Of a stretch of DNA of 64,000 nucleotides, positions 12,390 through 25,047 are shown one piece after another. Within the stretch, counting starts at the first letter, position 1; each line of letters starts with the position of its first letter. The notes beneath the pieces are model-generated. The model had not been told where the DNA came from and did no database searches. It was given only the letters and a program-made list of their open reading frames with translations. The position numbers and the translations under genes were made by a program. Origin of the DNA: Balaenoptera acutorostrata (lineage: Eukaryota; Chordata; Mammalia; Artiodactyla; Balaenopteridae); the NCBI RefSeq assembly GCF_949987535.1, contig NC_080067.1, positions 63,112,405 through 63,176,404 on the forward strand, written 5' to 3'.

Positions 12390-12600
12390 GCTCACATTGC
12401 ACGAGGCACTATGCTAAGTGCTGTGTGCGTGTGCATGCGTGTGTATGTGTAAAACCTTCACTCATTGTTTCATTTGATTTTCCTAACCAACCTCTAAGGC
12501 TAATATTATTCTTGCCTTACAGTTAGGAATCCCGGGGACTCAGAGACCTTCCCAAGTCCCACAGTTAATCAGCTAGTGAGTAGAGGGGTCAGGGTTCTCC
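12390..12600 (-). repeat. MIR SINE with internal GT repeat
   Basis: 'gaggcactatgctaagtgct', then a (gt)-rich run at 12422-12450, then 'tcatttgattttcctaacca' and 'ccacagttaatcagctagtg' match reverse MIR with a microsatellite grown inside it. Confidence 0.7.
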
Positions 12601-12819
12601 CAGAAAACAGCTTCTAGTCTTTGGCCTCCATTCCCCGTTTTTCTGTCTTCTTAACCCTTCATGGTCTGACTTCTCTGTGCCATCACTAGAAAGTTGCTTT
12701 CTTTATGGCTAATATCCTCCTAATGCTCAAATCTATTCTAGCACATCTTATTTATAATAGAAAATCTTAATTACTTGTTTCACACTATTTTGTTTTTAAT
12801 TCACTAATTAACTCTACTA

Positions 12820-13465
12820 GTGGTTCTCAATCCTTGCTACATCTGGATCATCCATGGAGATTTTTTAAATTTCCACATTTATTTTGTAATAGGTAATGTG
12901 TAACCACGGTTCACCACTTTACAGTGAAGAGCCTTCCTCCTGTCTCTGTCACAGAGTCACCCAGGACCTCGCCCCAGAGGTAGACAATATTACCAGTTTC
13001 CTATGTATCCACGAGCTACAGACTGTCCTCCAGGAAACTCAGATTTAATAGGTCAGTATTTTGGAAAACAAAGGTAAGTCTTTTTTTTTTTTTTTTTTTT
13101 GGCTGCATTGGGTCTTCGTTGCTGCGCATGGGCTTCCTCTAGTTGCGGCAAGTGGGGGCTACTCTTTGTTGCGGTACGTGGGCTAATCATTGCGATGGCT
13201 TCTCTTGTTGCGAAGCATGGGCTCTAGGCGTGCAGGCTTCAGTAGTTGTGGCTCACGGGCTCAGTAGTTGTGGCTCGCGGGCTCTAGAGCACAGGCTCAG
13301 TAGTTGTGGCGCAGGGGCTTAGTTGCTCTGCGGCATGTGGGATCTTCCCAGACTAGGGCTCGAACCTGTGTCCCCTGCATTGGCAGGCGGATTCTTAACC
13401 ACTGCGCCACCAGGGAAGCCCAGGTAAGTCTTATGCACTGGCAAGGTTGAAGATCCCTAAACTCT
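12820..13465 (+). repeat. MER5A-like element, split
   Basis: The start 'ctagtggttctcaatccttg', the middle 'aaactcagatttaatagg' and the end 'gcactggcaaggttgaagat' fit MER5A. It is interrupted by the SINE at 13081-13421 and probably by unrelated sequence at about 12870-13020. Confidence 0.5.
13081..13421 (-). mobile_element. CHR-type SINE, reverse
   Basis: Begins with a T run (reversed poly(A)) and ends with 'ccaccagggaagccc', the reversed tRNA head. The TSD is aggtaagtc at 13072-13080 and 13422-13430. Confidence 0.95.
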
Positions 13466-13779
13466 TTCTAAAGCTTCTGACCATTTTTGAGTCACCAGGA
13501 TGACAAAGTACGTTTCCTGCCATTTGGAAAATTAAACTTGACCATATCTCTCCTCAGTTGAGAACCCTTCAAAGGTTCCCCACGCTAAAACGAGTGAATG
13601 AGTGATCTGTGAAAAAACGGTCCTGTGGTCAAACCCATTTAGGAAATGCCCTATGACTATGTCCAACATCAGGAAATGCAAAAAGCACCCAGCATACTGC
13701 CCCAATTAGCTTTGTTTAAATGTAATAATGATTGTGAAGCCCTTAGCCCAATGTCTGGCTAATAGCATGGGCTAAAAGA

Positions 13780-14470
13780 ATGTTAATTCTTGTTCTTATT
13801 AACCTCTTAGCTTATATCCTATAACACGAACTCCTTTCTGGGATGTTCCTACTTGTATAGACTTAAGAAATCATTTGCAGCCATTTGCCTAATTCCTGTC
13901 TTCCTCATTGGCCTACAAGCCCCACGAGCGCGGGACCATATGTATTGCTCCCCTCTGTCCCCCTGGCCTGTCACAGGATGGTGCACAGCACTCGAGAAAA
14001 CAACTGAACAGTATTAATACTGTCCTTTAAATCAGTGTTCCCCAAATTTGGTTAACCAGGAAACCCTTTTACCATGCAAGAGCAATTATCATCACACAGA
14101 ACAAGTATTCCTTCAAATACGTTTTGAAAAACACTGGTCTACAGGGTAAAATTCAAGTGCCTTACGGGGTCCAGAGACGGCTCTGGTTTGGTCTCATGCC
14201 ACTCCCAGTCCACGCTTTCCTGTTTTTTTGTTCTTGCTATTCCCTCCCTGCTCTCTATCCTTTATCTGACCTGCTTGTACTCAGCCCCCAAGACTTTACC
14301 CTACCGTGGCCCTCACCAAATGAGACTGAAAGCATCTGCCCTCTTGTCTTGCATCACCCTTTAGACTATCTGCTCCTCAAAGACAAGGACGCATCATACT
14401 CATCCTTGTCCTCAAACCCTAGCACAATGCCTGCAATGCAACACGCAACTTAAAAATGGTTGGTGAATAA
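13780..14470 (+). repeat. L2 LINE fragments
   Basis: Two L2-like tails, 13780-14015 and 14140-14470. Marks are 'ctacaagccccacgagcgcg', 'tgctcctcaaagacaagga' and 'ctagcacaatgcctgcaatg' followed by 'ggttggtgaataaac'. The 109-codon frame at 14124-14453 is part of this repeat and shows no conserved coding signal. Confidence 0.6.
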
Positions 14471-15514
14471 ACAACTAATTTTCTTTCACAATGAAAATTT
14501 CATCTCAGGGGTGACATTACATAAAATTACCAAATGAATTATGTCTTTAGGTCTTAAATCTGCGATAACACAGTGAGCCAAGTACGGAGTAAACCCATCA
14601 ATGAATCAAAAGTGAAAAGAACAAGCCTGAGCTAACCCTCATGTTGTGTGTCATTAATCTACACGTGGGCAGGATGAGGTAGGCGCCTCCCCTGCACAGA
14701 CGATTTTATGATTAATGAGGCTGAGACTCTCAAGAGCTAGTGACTACAACTTAGGTTAGATGAAAATAGAGCTGTTCAAGAGCTGAGAACGTCACAGCCA
14801 TGACTCTGGAGTTACCTCCAGTGGGTCAGGACACGATTCTGAATTTCTATTCTAGGCTTATGAATAGGAGCATGTGATTGGAGAATGGCTCAGATGGACT
14901 TAATTTGACACAATGATGATGACTTGAGCTCTTCTGCACATGACTGGCCAAAGTTTCAAAGGTTTTTCAGTGACATTGTTTTTGGATAAATGGCTGTTAA
15001 TTACTTGATTTTATTATTGCATGACTAACCCTGACTTATCTCTTGCATATCAGATTCATACATCCAGTTTATTAACCCACTCACCAACTTATATATTCCC
15101 ACGCAAATAACTGTGGAATTGAATTGTAACTCTATATGAGACACCAGGTCCAAAGACAAACCCCACAGAATTCCTGCTGGTGAAAAGGTCACAGTCTAAC
15201 TGGGGAGGAATACAGTTAAGCAAACAAGTATACAATGCTGTGCGACAGGTGGATAATTAAAGGTTGGAAAGAGGTGCTCCCAGAGCAAGGAAGAAGAGGT
15301 GCCTAGTGCTGCTTTGGGAGTCAGGGCAAGGGAAGGTTTGTGAGAGGGCAATTCCAAGCTGAATCTAGGAGTCTGCCTGACAGACCAGGTGGACAGTTCC
15401 CGGCAGAGAGCATTAGACAGCTCCAAGTGGACAGTCCTCCAATTCGGCCTGCACAAAATCCATCGCATCTTCTCCCACTGGTATAGACCAGACATGATAT
15501 AAGCTCAGCAGTCA
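14471..15514. other. No gene seen
   Basis: Unique sequence. The minus-strand open frames at 15196-15515 lack start and splice context. Confidence 0.45.
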
Positions 15515-15935
15515 AGAATCATTCAGTAACATTCCATAAGTAGTTCCTTGAGCACCTCCTGTATCACAGGGCCTGTTCCAGGTCTTCCAATATAACAGTG
15601 TGCATAAGAGGGGAGATCCCTGCCTTCCAGGAGCTTTGATTCTAATGAGGAAACAGATAAGAAGCAAAGACCCAAATAAAAGAATTCCAAATATATAGTG
15701 TGATGAGGAACAAGAAATGGCGTGAGGATCTAGAAAGAGATGGGAAGAGGGCAGGCAACATTGAATAGGAACATGACGTTTGAGCTCAATCTGAATGGCA
15801 AGGAAAAGCTGACCAGACTAGGGAGCAGAGCACTGCCGACAGTGGGGCAGCCAGGGCAAAAGCTCCAAGGTGGGAAGAGTCTGATCAGCAAAGGGAACAG
15901 GAATAGACCTAATACCTCTGGCAGGGACACCAACA
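15515..15935 (+). repeat. Ancient mammalian dispersed repeat
   Basis: 'cttgagcacctcctgtatca', 'gagatccctgccttccagga', 'gacgtttgagctcaatctga' and 'gcaaagggaacagg' keep the order of a long, old eutherian repeat. The 121-codon frame at 15740-16105 falls mostly inside it and is not a gene candidate. Confidence 0.5.
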
Positions 15936-16768
15936 TAGGGAAGCAGCATCTAAGACTCTTAGAAGAGGTAAGCCCAGTGGCCCCCGGCCAGGTAGATAGT
16001 CCAGCAGAGCAGTGCTCTGGGACATCCAGACTGTGGCCAATATTCAGGAGTCAGGATGATAGATCATCCCTGAGGGATATTTGTCCATGTGAGGTATGGC
16101 CGTAACCAACATGCCAGGAAATCAGACAGAAGGGGATTGCAAGAGTTGAGTAGGACACCAAGGCTCAGCCACTGGACAGGTCCTCAAGCAGCGCTGGAGT
16201 GCTAAGACTAAGGAGGGGAAACAGAGGTAGCTTATTGTGTGCTGAAACTCAGGCCACCCAATCACCAGGATTCACTCTCAAGGTCCGTTTGGCAGCAACA
16301 GAGCCTGAGTCCTGGAGAACTCTGAGAGAAGACATACAGGCCAGACCACTAGACCACCATAAAAGCCAAATCTAGCCAGACCACTGGATCCCAGGCCTAG
16401 AAGAAGGAGCCCCACCAGATAGGGGAGGGCATAGGGAAAAGGGAGGTGGTCATCTCTTGGGTGTCATCAGGAATGGCTCGAGAACTGAAGTGGGGAGGGG
16501 GGCTGCGCCTGAGAAGCTGGGGATCATCTCAGCCTGTGAGCTCTGTCTGAATTAATGGCAGCAGCCTCACCCCACCCGCCACCCAAGCTGAAGGCTGAGT
16601 CACCTCCTCTCCTTCACCTCCACCTCCGCCTCCACCTACCATCAGTGAGTCACCAGAGTCTACTGCTAACAGCTCCTCTGAACTGTCTGTTGAATCTGTG
16701 CCCTGCTCCTATTCACACTGGAACGGCTTTCCATGAGCCGTCTTTCTCTCTCACAGGGCAGGGTGGAA
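15936..16768. other. No gene seen
   Basis: Unique, moderately GC-rich sequence with a (ccacct)-like purine/pyrimidine run at 16610-16640. Nothing is recognised. Confidence 0.45.
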
Positions 16769-16769
16769 A

Positions 16770-16965
16770 ATGCAAGGGCTGTAGGGTCAGCCTGGGTTTG
16801 AGCACTGGCTCCTCTGGTTGCTAGTTGTGTAGTGTGGGGTTAGTTAACTTTTCTGTACCTTAGTTTCCTCACCTGTGGAATGGGAATAATTACAAACTCC
16901 ATGGGGTTGTTATTAGGATTGGGGGAAGAACTCTGTAAAATCAAAAACACTCTCTAAATATAGGG
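16770..16965 (+). repeat. MIR SINE
   Basis: 'gggtcagcctgggtttgagc', 'gttgctagttgtgtag', 'accttagtttcctcacctgt' and 'ggggttgttattaggatt' follow forward MIR order. Confidence 0.85.
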
Positions 16966-18994
16966 ATTTGTAACCAGGGTAAACTTATGTTTCCTTAGGT
17001 TTCAATATAGTGTCACATAAAAAACAAATCCAACCTCCAAAGGTTTAGACAGTAAGTGCAAGCTGTTATTGAAGTCTCTTCATAGTTTTTGTTTCAGCTA
17101 GCCAACCTCTGCTCTCCCTGTGCCAGTGCCCCAATTTCCTTGGGGCACCCCCGCCCCCCTTCACTCTCAGTTCTTGTTCTATGTCTCTGTCTCCAGAGGT
17201 GACACAGGTGACTCAGGCCTGGCCAATCAGAGCACCACATCCCCTTGGTCAGGTGTGTGATTCAGGGTTGGCCATGTGACTGAATTATAGCCAATTAGAC
17301 ATAAAGGAACTTTTTCTGGGGTTAGGACCTGCCATTTCCACCACAGGGATGAGCACTTGGACAGACTCTCCAGTTCACGTGTACCTACCCCCGGTCACAA
17401 GGACTAGTTCAAAGATGAACTCATGGCCCAAGCACAGCAAATGAGCACTTTCTCTGAGGGCAATGTCAGGACAATGGAAGAGACACGTTCTATTTTCACT
17501 CAGGGTTGCTAAGCGGGAGAGTATGGGCCTAAGGCTACTGTCACCCATCTTGCCTACCACATGAAGGGAACCTGCCTAAAGAACAGACAAGGACAGACAA
17601 AAAGGTAGAGAGAGGTAAGTGGCCTGGATGATAATGTTTGAACCCCTAGATCTAGCTGTGCCTGAAGCTAATCCACTGCTGGCTGCATTTTCCTGTTATA
17701 TGAGTCAATAAATTCACTTTTTTGCTCAAGGTAGATGGAGCTGAGTTTCTGTCATCTTTCTCTGAAAAAAAGAGTCAATTTCTAAGCCATTCAGTAAAAG
17801 GAAAAAGTTTCACCAGAATATTAAAGTAAGTATTCCTATTCTCTGCTCTCCTTGATAGAAAACCTGACCCAGTCACGTGGAAACATGGAAAGATGATGAA
17901 GAGAGCAGTACACATCAACTCACCCATTTTAAATGCCTAAGGATCTATGAAGGAGCAAATAGGCTAGAAAATCAAATTTTCTCTTTGTGCCAATTATTAA
18001 TCATAAATTAAAGCCAATAACTATCTACCAATATTGGCAAAGTTAAATTACCAGCCATCCGTCATTTTGGCAGCAAGGAAACCAACCTCCCTTTTAAAAG
18101 GACGTGTTACACCGTGATTATTTCCAGAGCACACGATTAGGTGCCTGGCTTTGCAGCCACATGGAGCAAAAACAATCAGCAACTCCATGGATCATCCCAT
18201 CTGGTTCATCCAAGCTGAAATATCTAGGCCACATTTCCCTGCCAAGTTAAAAAGAAAAAAGAAGAAAGCTGAAGAGGAAACCCCATGTCACAATCCTGGA
18301 CTGGATCCTAAGCACCAAATGCAAAGATTTGTTTCCCCTTTTCCAAATTGTGTTTTATAGCACGGCCTGTCAGTTCTTACAAACCCTTATATTAATTAGC
18401 TCGATTTATTTCCATTTGCTCCTCACAAAGAGAATTATAGAAGCTTGATTTCACAAACCTGGTATGTGCCCTGCTATGCTTCCATTGTCGGGGAAGTAAG
18501 TGAAATGGATAGAGTGAGGGGTCACATGTAAGACAACAGCACAAACTGCCTGGGAAATTTGAGAGAAAACCATATCCTCACGTCCTAACACTTGGTACTG
18601 GGTTTCTTTCCGTTTTCCGCATGAAATATTTTCTGTCCTCTGGGAAGCTGAGGATTTGTGAAGCTTCTTGTCTCAACATGAATTCTGTTATCACAGGAAG
18701 CATTTTTAAAATATATTAATGGATTTTCCTGTTTTGCATCTCCATGTGTGTGATCTTCTCTCTAGTCAGGCAGAGACATACAACTCTCTGGGGTACCTGG
18801 GCAGAGAGAAGGGGATAGGATTTTCCCAGCAGGAATGTCAAGAGAAGAAGACTCCATATTCAGTTCCTGACACCCAAAAATGTGACTTTAGGGTCTGCAG
18901 CAGCACAACAGATTTTGAAAAGCAGGCTTGGTCAGGAAAAAAGGGTTTCCTACATGTCTTTATGTTCCTTTTTAACAATCAAGAAGTAGATCAA
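16966..18994. other. No gene; part repeat-like
   Basis: 17100-17560 has the look of an old dispersed repeat ('ggcctggccaatcagagcac') whose family I cannot name. The rest is unique AT-rich sequence. No exon structure is seen. Confidence 0.4.
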
Positions 18995-19344
18995 GGACTT
19001 CCCTGGTGGTGCAGTGGTTAAGAATCTGCCGGCCAATGCAGGGGACACGGGATTGAGCCCTGGTCTGGGAAGATCCCACATGCCGCAGAGCAACTAAGCC
19101 TGTGCGCCACAACTACTGAGCCTGCTCTCTAGAGCCCGTGAGCCACAACTACTGAACCCGCATGCCACAACTACTGAAGCCCGTGTGCCTACAGCCTGTG
19201 CTCTGCAACAAGAGAAGCCACCACAATGAGAAGCCTGTGCACTGCAACGAAGAGTAGCCCCTGCTCGCCGCAACTAGAGAAAGCCCGTGTGCAGCAACGA
19301 AGACCCAATGCAGCCAAAAATAAATAAATGTATTTTTAAAAAAA
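18995..19344 (+). mobile_element. CHR-type SINE (older long form)
   Basis: Head 'ggacttccctggtggtgcag', repeated 'ccacaactactga' modules and a taaataaatg tail. The likely TSD is aagaagtagatca / aagaagcaaatca (imperfect). Confidence 0.93.
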
Positions 19345-20523
19345 GAAGAAGCAAATCAGGTGAACTCAGGTCTGGGCAGCTCCGTTTCTTCAAAACCATA
19401 AAAAGGATAAGTTTTCTTCTCCCCTAGGACATGAGGCTGGCAGTGCGCAATGAAAGGACCTGGGGGAAGTAACTGTCCTGGCCACCCCAGGCCTGACACA
19501 CCGTGAGTGCCCCGTGACTGTTTATCCACCTGAACTGGACAGGCTTTTCCATCCTGGTATTGTTAGCATTCTGGGCTAAATTTCTCCTCACTGAAGTATG
19601 AATTCAAGCAATCAGAAGAATCCAAGACAGATAATCCACCCACAATCTCCGCCCCCCCCCCCCCCGCCAACCAGCTCCACACTCCAAATTAGGAAAATGG
19701 ATCAAATTCATCCCCACTTTGTTTACGTATTGTTTATCTGTTTCTGGTTGATTTTGCTGCAGCTGTGACCCAAACTCAATGCTATTATATGCTGAAAATA
19801 TAAACACAGTTTCTTTTCCAGAGCCGTATCTGTGACATTGAAAATGAGGCCAGAAGGTCACTGAGTTGTTCCTCAGCATTGAAAGTGGGTGGAGCATGGA
19901 CCAAATGGGCCCTGCAGGCCCAGTCACCCCAGCAGTCAAGACCCCAGCGGCACCAAGCAGCCTGAACACACCCAGCTCCTCCACAGTGAGCTCACCTCTC
20001 TAGAAGTTCTGCTGGATGCACAAGAAACATCAATAACATCAATCCTTTAAAGCTGAAGCACTTTCCTAGATAGAGGGGGCAGGAATCTCATAATAATAAG
20101 ATAATTGCCTAGATGAAAAGATCCACATATTAGGAAAATGGATCAACTCAACTTAAAATAAATTGTAAGACCCGTGTCATTCATTCAAAAAATATTTGTT
20201 GAGTACCTACCATGTACCAGATGCCAGGAAAAAAATGTACAGGGCCAATTCGCTAACTACCCACTCCACCCCATCCCCAGGCAGAGCCCCTGCGCTACGG
20301 AGGGGCTGCTCAGGCTAGATGTGGCACACCTCTAGGCAGTGCCATTCATACCAGCTACTGTGTGAATGGGGTCCCTGGGAGTTTACCACTCTGCCAGAGG
20401 CATTCATATTCCCATCAGTGACAAGAGCTATAAAGGAATAACTATGTGTGACAGGTGCAGGAATAAAGGTAGGGGTGAGGGGCCATGGGAACCTGGCCAA
20501 GTAATGAGGTGGCTCTATCCACC
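19345..20523. other. No gene; poly(C) tract
   Basis: A run of C's at 19651-19665 and an old dispersed-repeat fragment at 20178-20235 ('tatttgttgagtacctacca'). Otherwise unique. The 126-codon minus frame at 19604-19984 crosses the poly(C) and is not supported. Confidence 0.45.
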
Positions 20524-20919
20524 TAACTTTGGTAGGACTACATTTCACTTAAATGGTTGAAAATGTAGCGTCCTTATTGGGATATGATGCAAATGTAAAC
20601 TACATCATATTTCAAAGACAATATGAAAAAGAGTGTAAAATATCTCATGAATAGTTTTCTGTATTGGTTACATGCTGAAATGATAATGTTTTTAATATAT
20701 TAGGTTAAATAAAATATCTTACTTTAAAAATTTCACCTATCTCTTTTTTACTTTTTATAATGTGACTACTAGAAAAATTTGAATTGCATATAAAGCTCAC
20801 TTTTGGATAGTGCTTGGCTAGATGATCTCAATTACATCTTCCAACAATAAAGCCTACTGTTCTAGGTAGCTATTGTGAAATTTCAGCTCTGAGGGGCTTT
20901 GAGCATGAATTTTAAAGTA

Positions 20920-21110
20920 GAGAGTGTGAATTATAAGGCCACTTGATAGCTGTGTGATTTTGGACAAGTTATTTAACCTCATTGGGCCTCAGTTTCCTCA
21001 TCTGAGGAACAGAGATAAACACATCTACCTCACAGAGTTGGTGAAAGGGTTAAATGAAATAGTCTATGCAAGGTGCCAGGCAAAGTGCCTGTGACTATGT
21101 TGAAATAAAT
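20920..21110 (+). repeat. MIR in left arm
   Basis: 'tgacttt'-type MIR core is present as 'ttttggacaagttatttaac', 'ctcagtttcctcatctg' and 'aggtgccaggcaaagtgcct'. The same MIR appears reversed in the right arm at 21960-22150. Confidence 0.85.
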
Positions 21111-21784
21111 TCTCTCCAATCTTCTTGTCTCTTTGATTGTAACTTTTAATACCCATGAGGACCAAAAGAGGAAACCGGGACATGAGGGTTTTAGCACAAG
21201 CACCAGTCTTATTAAGACCCAAAGTGAGCAGAGGTCTAGGCGGTCATGGGAAACATGTAGCTTTGTTACCATGAATCAGCCATGTTCAGGTCTGATCCCT
21301 GATGTGATCCACTGGCCTACTTTCTAGCCAGACATGCTCATGTCTCATTTTTCTCTTCCCCTTCTGCCCTCACAGTCTTTCTAATTAGTTATATTCCAGG
21401 CTTTTGAAGCTTCCTGCTCTCAGGAAGTAGGTATGTTGGAAGACATAATTCAGACTGTTTGGGAAAGAAGACATGTCCCCCTCCCTTCCTGGGTATCACT
21501 GTGGACCATGGACGTTTCTAGGATGCAGGTGAGAAAAAACACTTTGTAGCAGGTATCAATGTTGTCTTACTTGGTATGGGCTCCTCATATCCACCCCATC
21601 ACCCTAACTCCCAAGAAAGGTCCCCAGACAGGATGATGAAACATAAAAAGGGCAAGGTCTATAGAAAACTTGCTTTAGGAAATGGGGCAATCCCAAGTGT
21701 CAAGGATAACAAATGTACGGCATACAATAGTTTTATTTGATCAATATTTATTCATCACAAGTTTTGATTATTGATTATTCATAG

Positions 21785-21889
21785 TGATGAGGAGAATAAG
21801 CTCTGGGGTCGGAAAAAACCTGGATTTGAATGTTAGTCCTGATACCACTGTGTATTATTGGAAATTTTTCTAACTTCTCTGAGTCAATT
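21785..21889 (+). repeat. MIR fragment truncated at the right arm
   Basis: 'ataagctctggggtcgg', 'ggatttgaatgttagtcctg' and 'gagtcaatttcct' are forward MIR. The element stops where the right arm begins, around a 'tttcct' that MIR and the arm sequence would share. Confidence 0.6.
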
Positions 21890-21959
21890 TCCTGGTTTCC
21901 TCTTTTGGTCCTCATGGGTATTAAAAATTACAATCAAAGAGACAAGAAGATTGGAGAGA

Positions 21960-22150
21960 ATTTATTTCAACATAGTCACAGGCACTTTGCCTGGCACCTT
22001 GCATAGACTATTTCATTTAACCCTTTCATCAACTCTGTGAGGTAGATGTGTTTATCTCTGTTCCTCAGATGAGGAAACTGAGGCCCAATGAGGTTAAATA
22101 ACTTGTCCAAAATCACACAGCTATCAAGTGGCCTTATAATTCACACTCTC
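21960..22150 (-). repeat. MIR in right arm
   Basis: Reverse-complement counterpart of the left-arm MIR, nearly identical to it because of the duplication. Confidence 0.85.
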
Positions 22151-22229
22151 TACTTTAAAATTCGTGCTCAAAGCCCCTCAGAGCTGAAATTTCACAATAG
22201 CTACCTAGAACAGTAGGCTTTATTGTTGG

Positions 22230-22715
22230 AAGATGTAATTGAGATCATCTAGCCAAGCACTATCCAAAAGTGAGCTTTATATGCAATTCAAATTTTTCTA
22301 GTAGTCACATTATAAAAAGTAAAAAAGAGATAGGTGAAATTTTTAAAGTAAGATATTTTATTTAACCTAATATATTAAAAACATTATCATTTCAGCATGT
22401 AACCAATACAGAAAACTATTCATGAGATATTTTACACTCTTTTTCATATTGCCTTTGATATATGGTGTAGTTTACATTTACAACATATCCCAATAAGGAC
22501 ACTACATTTTCAACCATTTAAGTGAAATGCAGTCCTACCAAAGTTATAACGTTGTGTTTAAGAGAAAAATATTTCACACTGCTCCCGTTTTTAAATTTAA
22601 ATTCAAATTCATTTAAATTAAATTAAAATGTTGGCTCCTCATCAACTGCATTAGCCACATTTCAAGTGCTCAATAGCCCCATGTGGCTGTCAGCTACTGT
22701 TTTTGGACAGTATAG
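22230..22715 (-). repeat. Ancient DNA-transposon-like (MER) repeat
   Basis: 'attagccacatttcaagtgc', then 'tcaatagccccatgtggct' and 'ttttggacagtatagat', preceded by an AT-rich 'ttaaatttaaattcaaattc', form a well-known eutherian MER pattern. The part inside the right arm (22230-22546) is repeated in the left arm; the part 22588-22715 is not. Confidence 0.55.
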
Positions 22716-22719
22716 ATCT

Positions 22720-22855
22720 AGCCCAATCCCCCTGGACTTACAAAGAAACTGAAGCTCAGAAAGGGTAAGTGACTTGTTCAGGGTTATTGCCAGTTAGTAG
22801 TTGAGCCAGAATGAACCCAAGCTTCTCAACACTGACCTTTCTACCACACCAAGGT
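22720..22855 (-). repeat. MIR SINE fragment
   Basis: 'actgaagctcagaaagggta', 'agtgacttgttcagggttat' and 'gttgagccagaatgaaccc' match reverse MIR. Confidence 0.75.
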
Positions 22856-25033
22856 AGTGAGGCACTGTTGAACTGATGGGCTGCTGTAGCTGATTTGCTG
22901 GCATTTTGGGGGGTCATCCCTCAAACTAACACATGTCCATCCCAGCTCTCTCCCTTGTTGGACAAGTTCACCATGGTGACTCCTGCTTCCTCACCATGAT
23001 TCACTCTGTAAACATCAGCCACTGAGTGCCCCAAAGCCAGGTCCCACACAGCCCTATTTGTAAAGAAAGCTAGAAGTATGAATAAAGATTTAAAACAAAA
23101 ATGAAAAACAATATGACAGTGACTCAAAGTTAGTCATCTTTACACTATTTCTTTTCAGGGACAATTTAATATTTACATGCCAAGAATCTTTAAGCATACC
23201 TCATTCTTCAACAGGAAGAATATGGTAAATTTCCCTTGTTAACATTATTTTATGGGTAGAAAAATGAGATACTAAGAAGTTGGGCAATTTACCTAAGATT
23301 ATATAAGGATTCTGAAGCAGACTTCAGGTTGGGACACTTTCTATTCCTGTTCTGGGTCTGTCTCTCTAAGTCATAACACTTCTCTTAAACTACTTGCATT
23401 TTCCAAACAAGGGATGAGGTCTGAATTTAAAAGAGAAAAGATTGATGTGTAATAGCCCAATAACTGAGATTTTATCATACAAACAAAAATCCAGGTAAAA
23501 CTAATATATTTAATCCAAGATACCATGCATGTTAACAATAAGGTAATACACAAATAATACCAAGGGCAACAGACACAGCACTGTCTATAGAGACTAATTT
23601 TTCATGCTAATTTGTGAGGAGTCCTTAGCAATATGACACTCATCAGGAGCAATGCTGTGGAGGTTTAGGTAGTCCCAAAATTGATTTATGTTTTACCTCA
23701 GGTCTTAGATCTCATTTTTATGGACAAAGGTAGAACCATATATTGCTCTTAACTGACTGTAGCCATGGAATCCTAAGCCTTGAATTATGCATGTAATGGC
23801 CCAGAGAGAATCATCATTCCCCAGAAAGTAGATATGCTGATAGAAACCTGGAGTTTTCTGATCCTGCTGAATCAGGGAACTCATACAGTGAACCTTGGAG
23901 AAAATAAGGGAATAAATAATAGGGGGGAAGGAGGTATACCATAAAGATGCCCTGGAAAAAAATAAAACCAGAAAAGAAATGCAACTTTTTTCTCTTCCAG
24001 GTTTTGGTTTTAAGATGGTGTTGTTCCTCTGCTGACATGTGACAAATAAAAATCTGCCTATTGGAAGCACCCACATAGTGTATTCATTTGGCTCTCCTTC
24101 TGCTACAGGTTAGGCCTTCCAATATCCAAAGACAGCAATCTTGCCAGCTCCCCAAAGACTTCTCCATCTCCAAGTTAGTCATTCTTAATGCCCTCAACTC
24201 TTCTTCACAGGATTTATTCATGCAACATGACCAAGTCCTATCCCAGGTGACATGCACTGAGAACACCAAGACAAATATGCTGCTGCCCCACCCATACACT
24301 TCCTGATTCAGAGCTTATTTCCAACAAGCAAAAATGCTGCAAAGAATGTGTTGATTTGCAATGAATTAAATTCTAATTCCAGGTAAACTGTGTTGAAACA
24401 ATATTTACCCTTTGCATACTTATTTGAGAACCTTCTGTGTACAGAGCCTATATTAGGCATTTTTAAGTCAGAAGATCCTTAAGAAACAAAAGAGGAGAAA
24501 AACAGTTTTTGCCTTCAAAAACTAAGACCTTACCTTTAAGTTTATTGGTTGTGTTTTATGACTATTCTCATGCTCGTTAGTTATTTATATGCATTATCTT
24601 CCTAAGGGCAGAAATTTTGCATCTTTTTCCCTGTAAAGTCATAAATATAGTCAAACTAAAGTAGTGAGTGTGTTCACATAATAATAAGCATCATCTTTGT
24701 TTCCTTCTGTTATTAGGCTATCAGCTTTCAACATCCATCACCTATTCATCCATTTATTCAATGAATATTTGAGAGCCTGCCATGTAACAGGCACTGCTTT
24801 AGCCTCCGGAAAAAACAATGGTGAATACAACAGACCCAAATCTCTGCCCCTGTGGAGCTTAGCAAAAGTTACAATTACATTTTATATTTAAGAAATGATG
24901 CCTTGCAAAATTACAACCAGCCCAAGTATTATTTTAATAAAATTCTCAATAAGTTAATCCTCTGGGTAGGAAAAATGTTCAAATGTAGAAATTATCAGTC
25001 ATTATATTGCAGGGACAGTGCATCAGCTCTATT
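22856..25033. other. No gene; old repeat fragments
   Basis: 23205-23335 is probably a decayed reverse MIR. 24740-24870 is a fragment of the old 'attgagcacctactatg' repeat ('gaatatttgagagcctgcca'). The 123-codon minus frame at 23705-24076 shows no family match or splice context. The rest is unique. Confidence 0.45.
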
Positions 25034-25047
25034 AAAATTACGTTTAG

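Larger units (their letters stand above)
20524..22546. repeat. Large inverted repeat (657-bp arms, 709-bp spacer)
   Basis: Left arm 20524-21180 is the reverse complement of right arm 21890-22546. Paired positions sum to 43070 at both ends, so there is no net indel. I count about 11 mismatches by eye, mostly toward the outer ends. Each arm carries one MIR and part of an older DNA-transposon-like repeat, so both arms are copies of a composite segment. The spacer is 21181-21889. The mirrored open frames at 21030-21272 (-) and 21858-22040 (+) are simply the same arm sequence. Confidence 0.95.

Noticed and set aside
15740..16105. 121-codon plus-strand frame
   Set aside because: Most of it lies in an ancient dispersed repeat.
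19604..19984. 126-codon minus-strand frame
   Set aside because: It crosses a poly(C) tract that creates a glycine run. No homology, start context or splice signals.
23705..24076. 123-codon minus-strand frame
   Set aside because: No recognisable family, no retrocopy marks (A tail or target duplication) and no exon signals.
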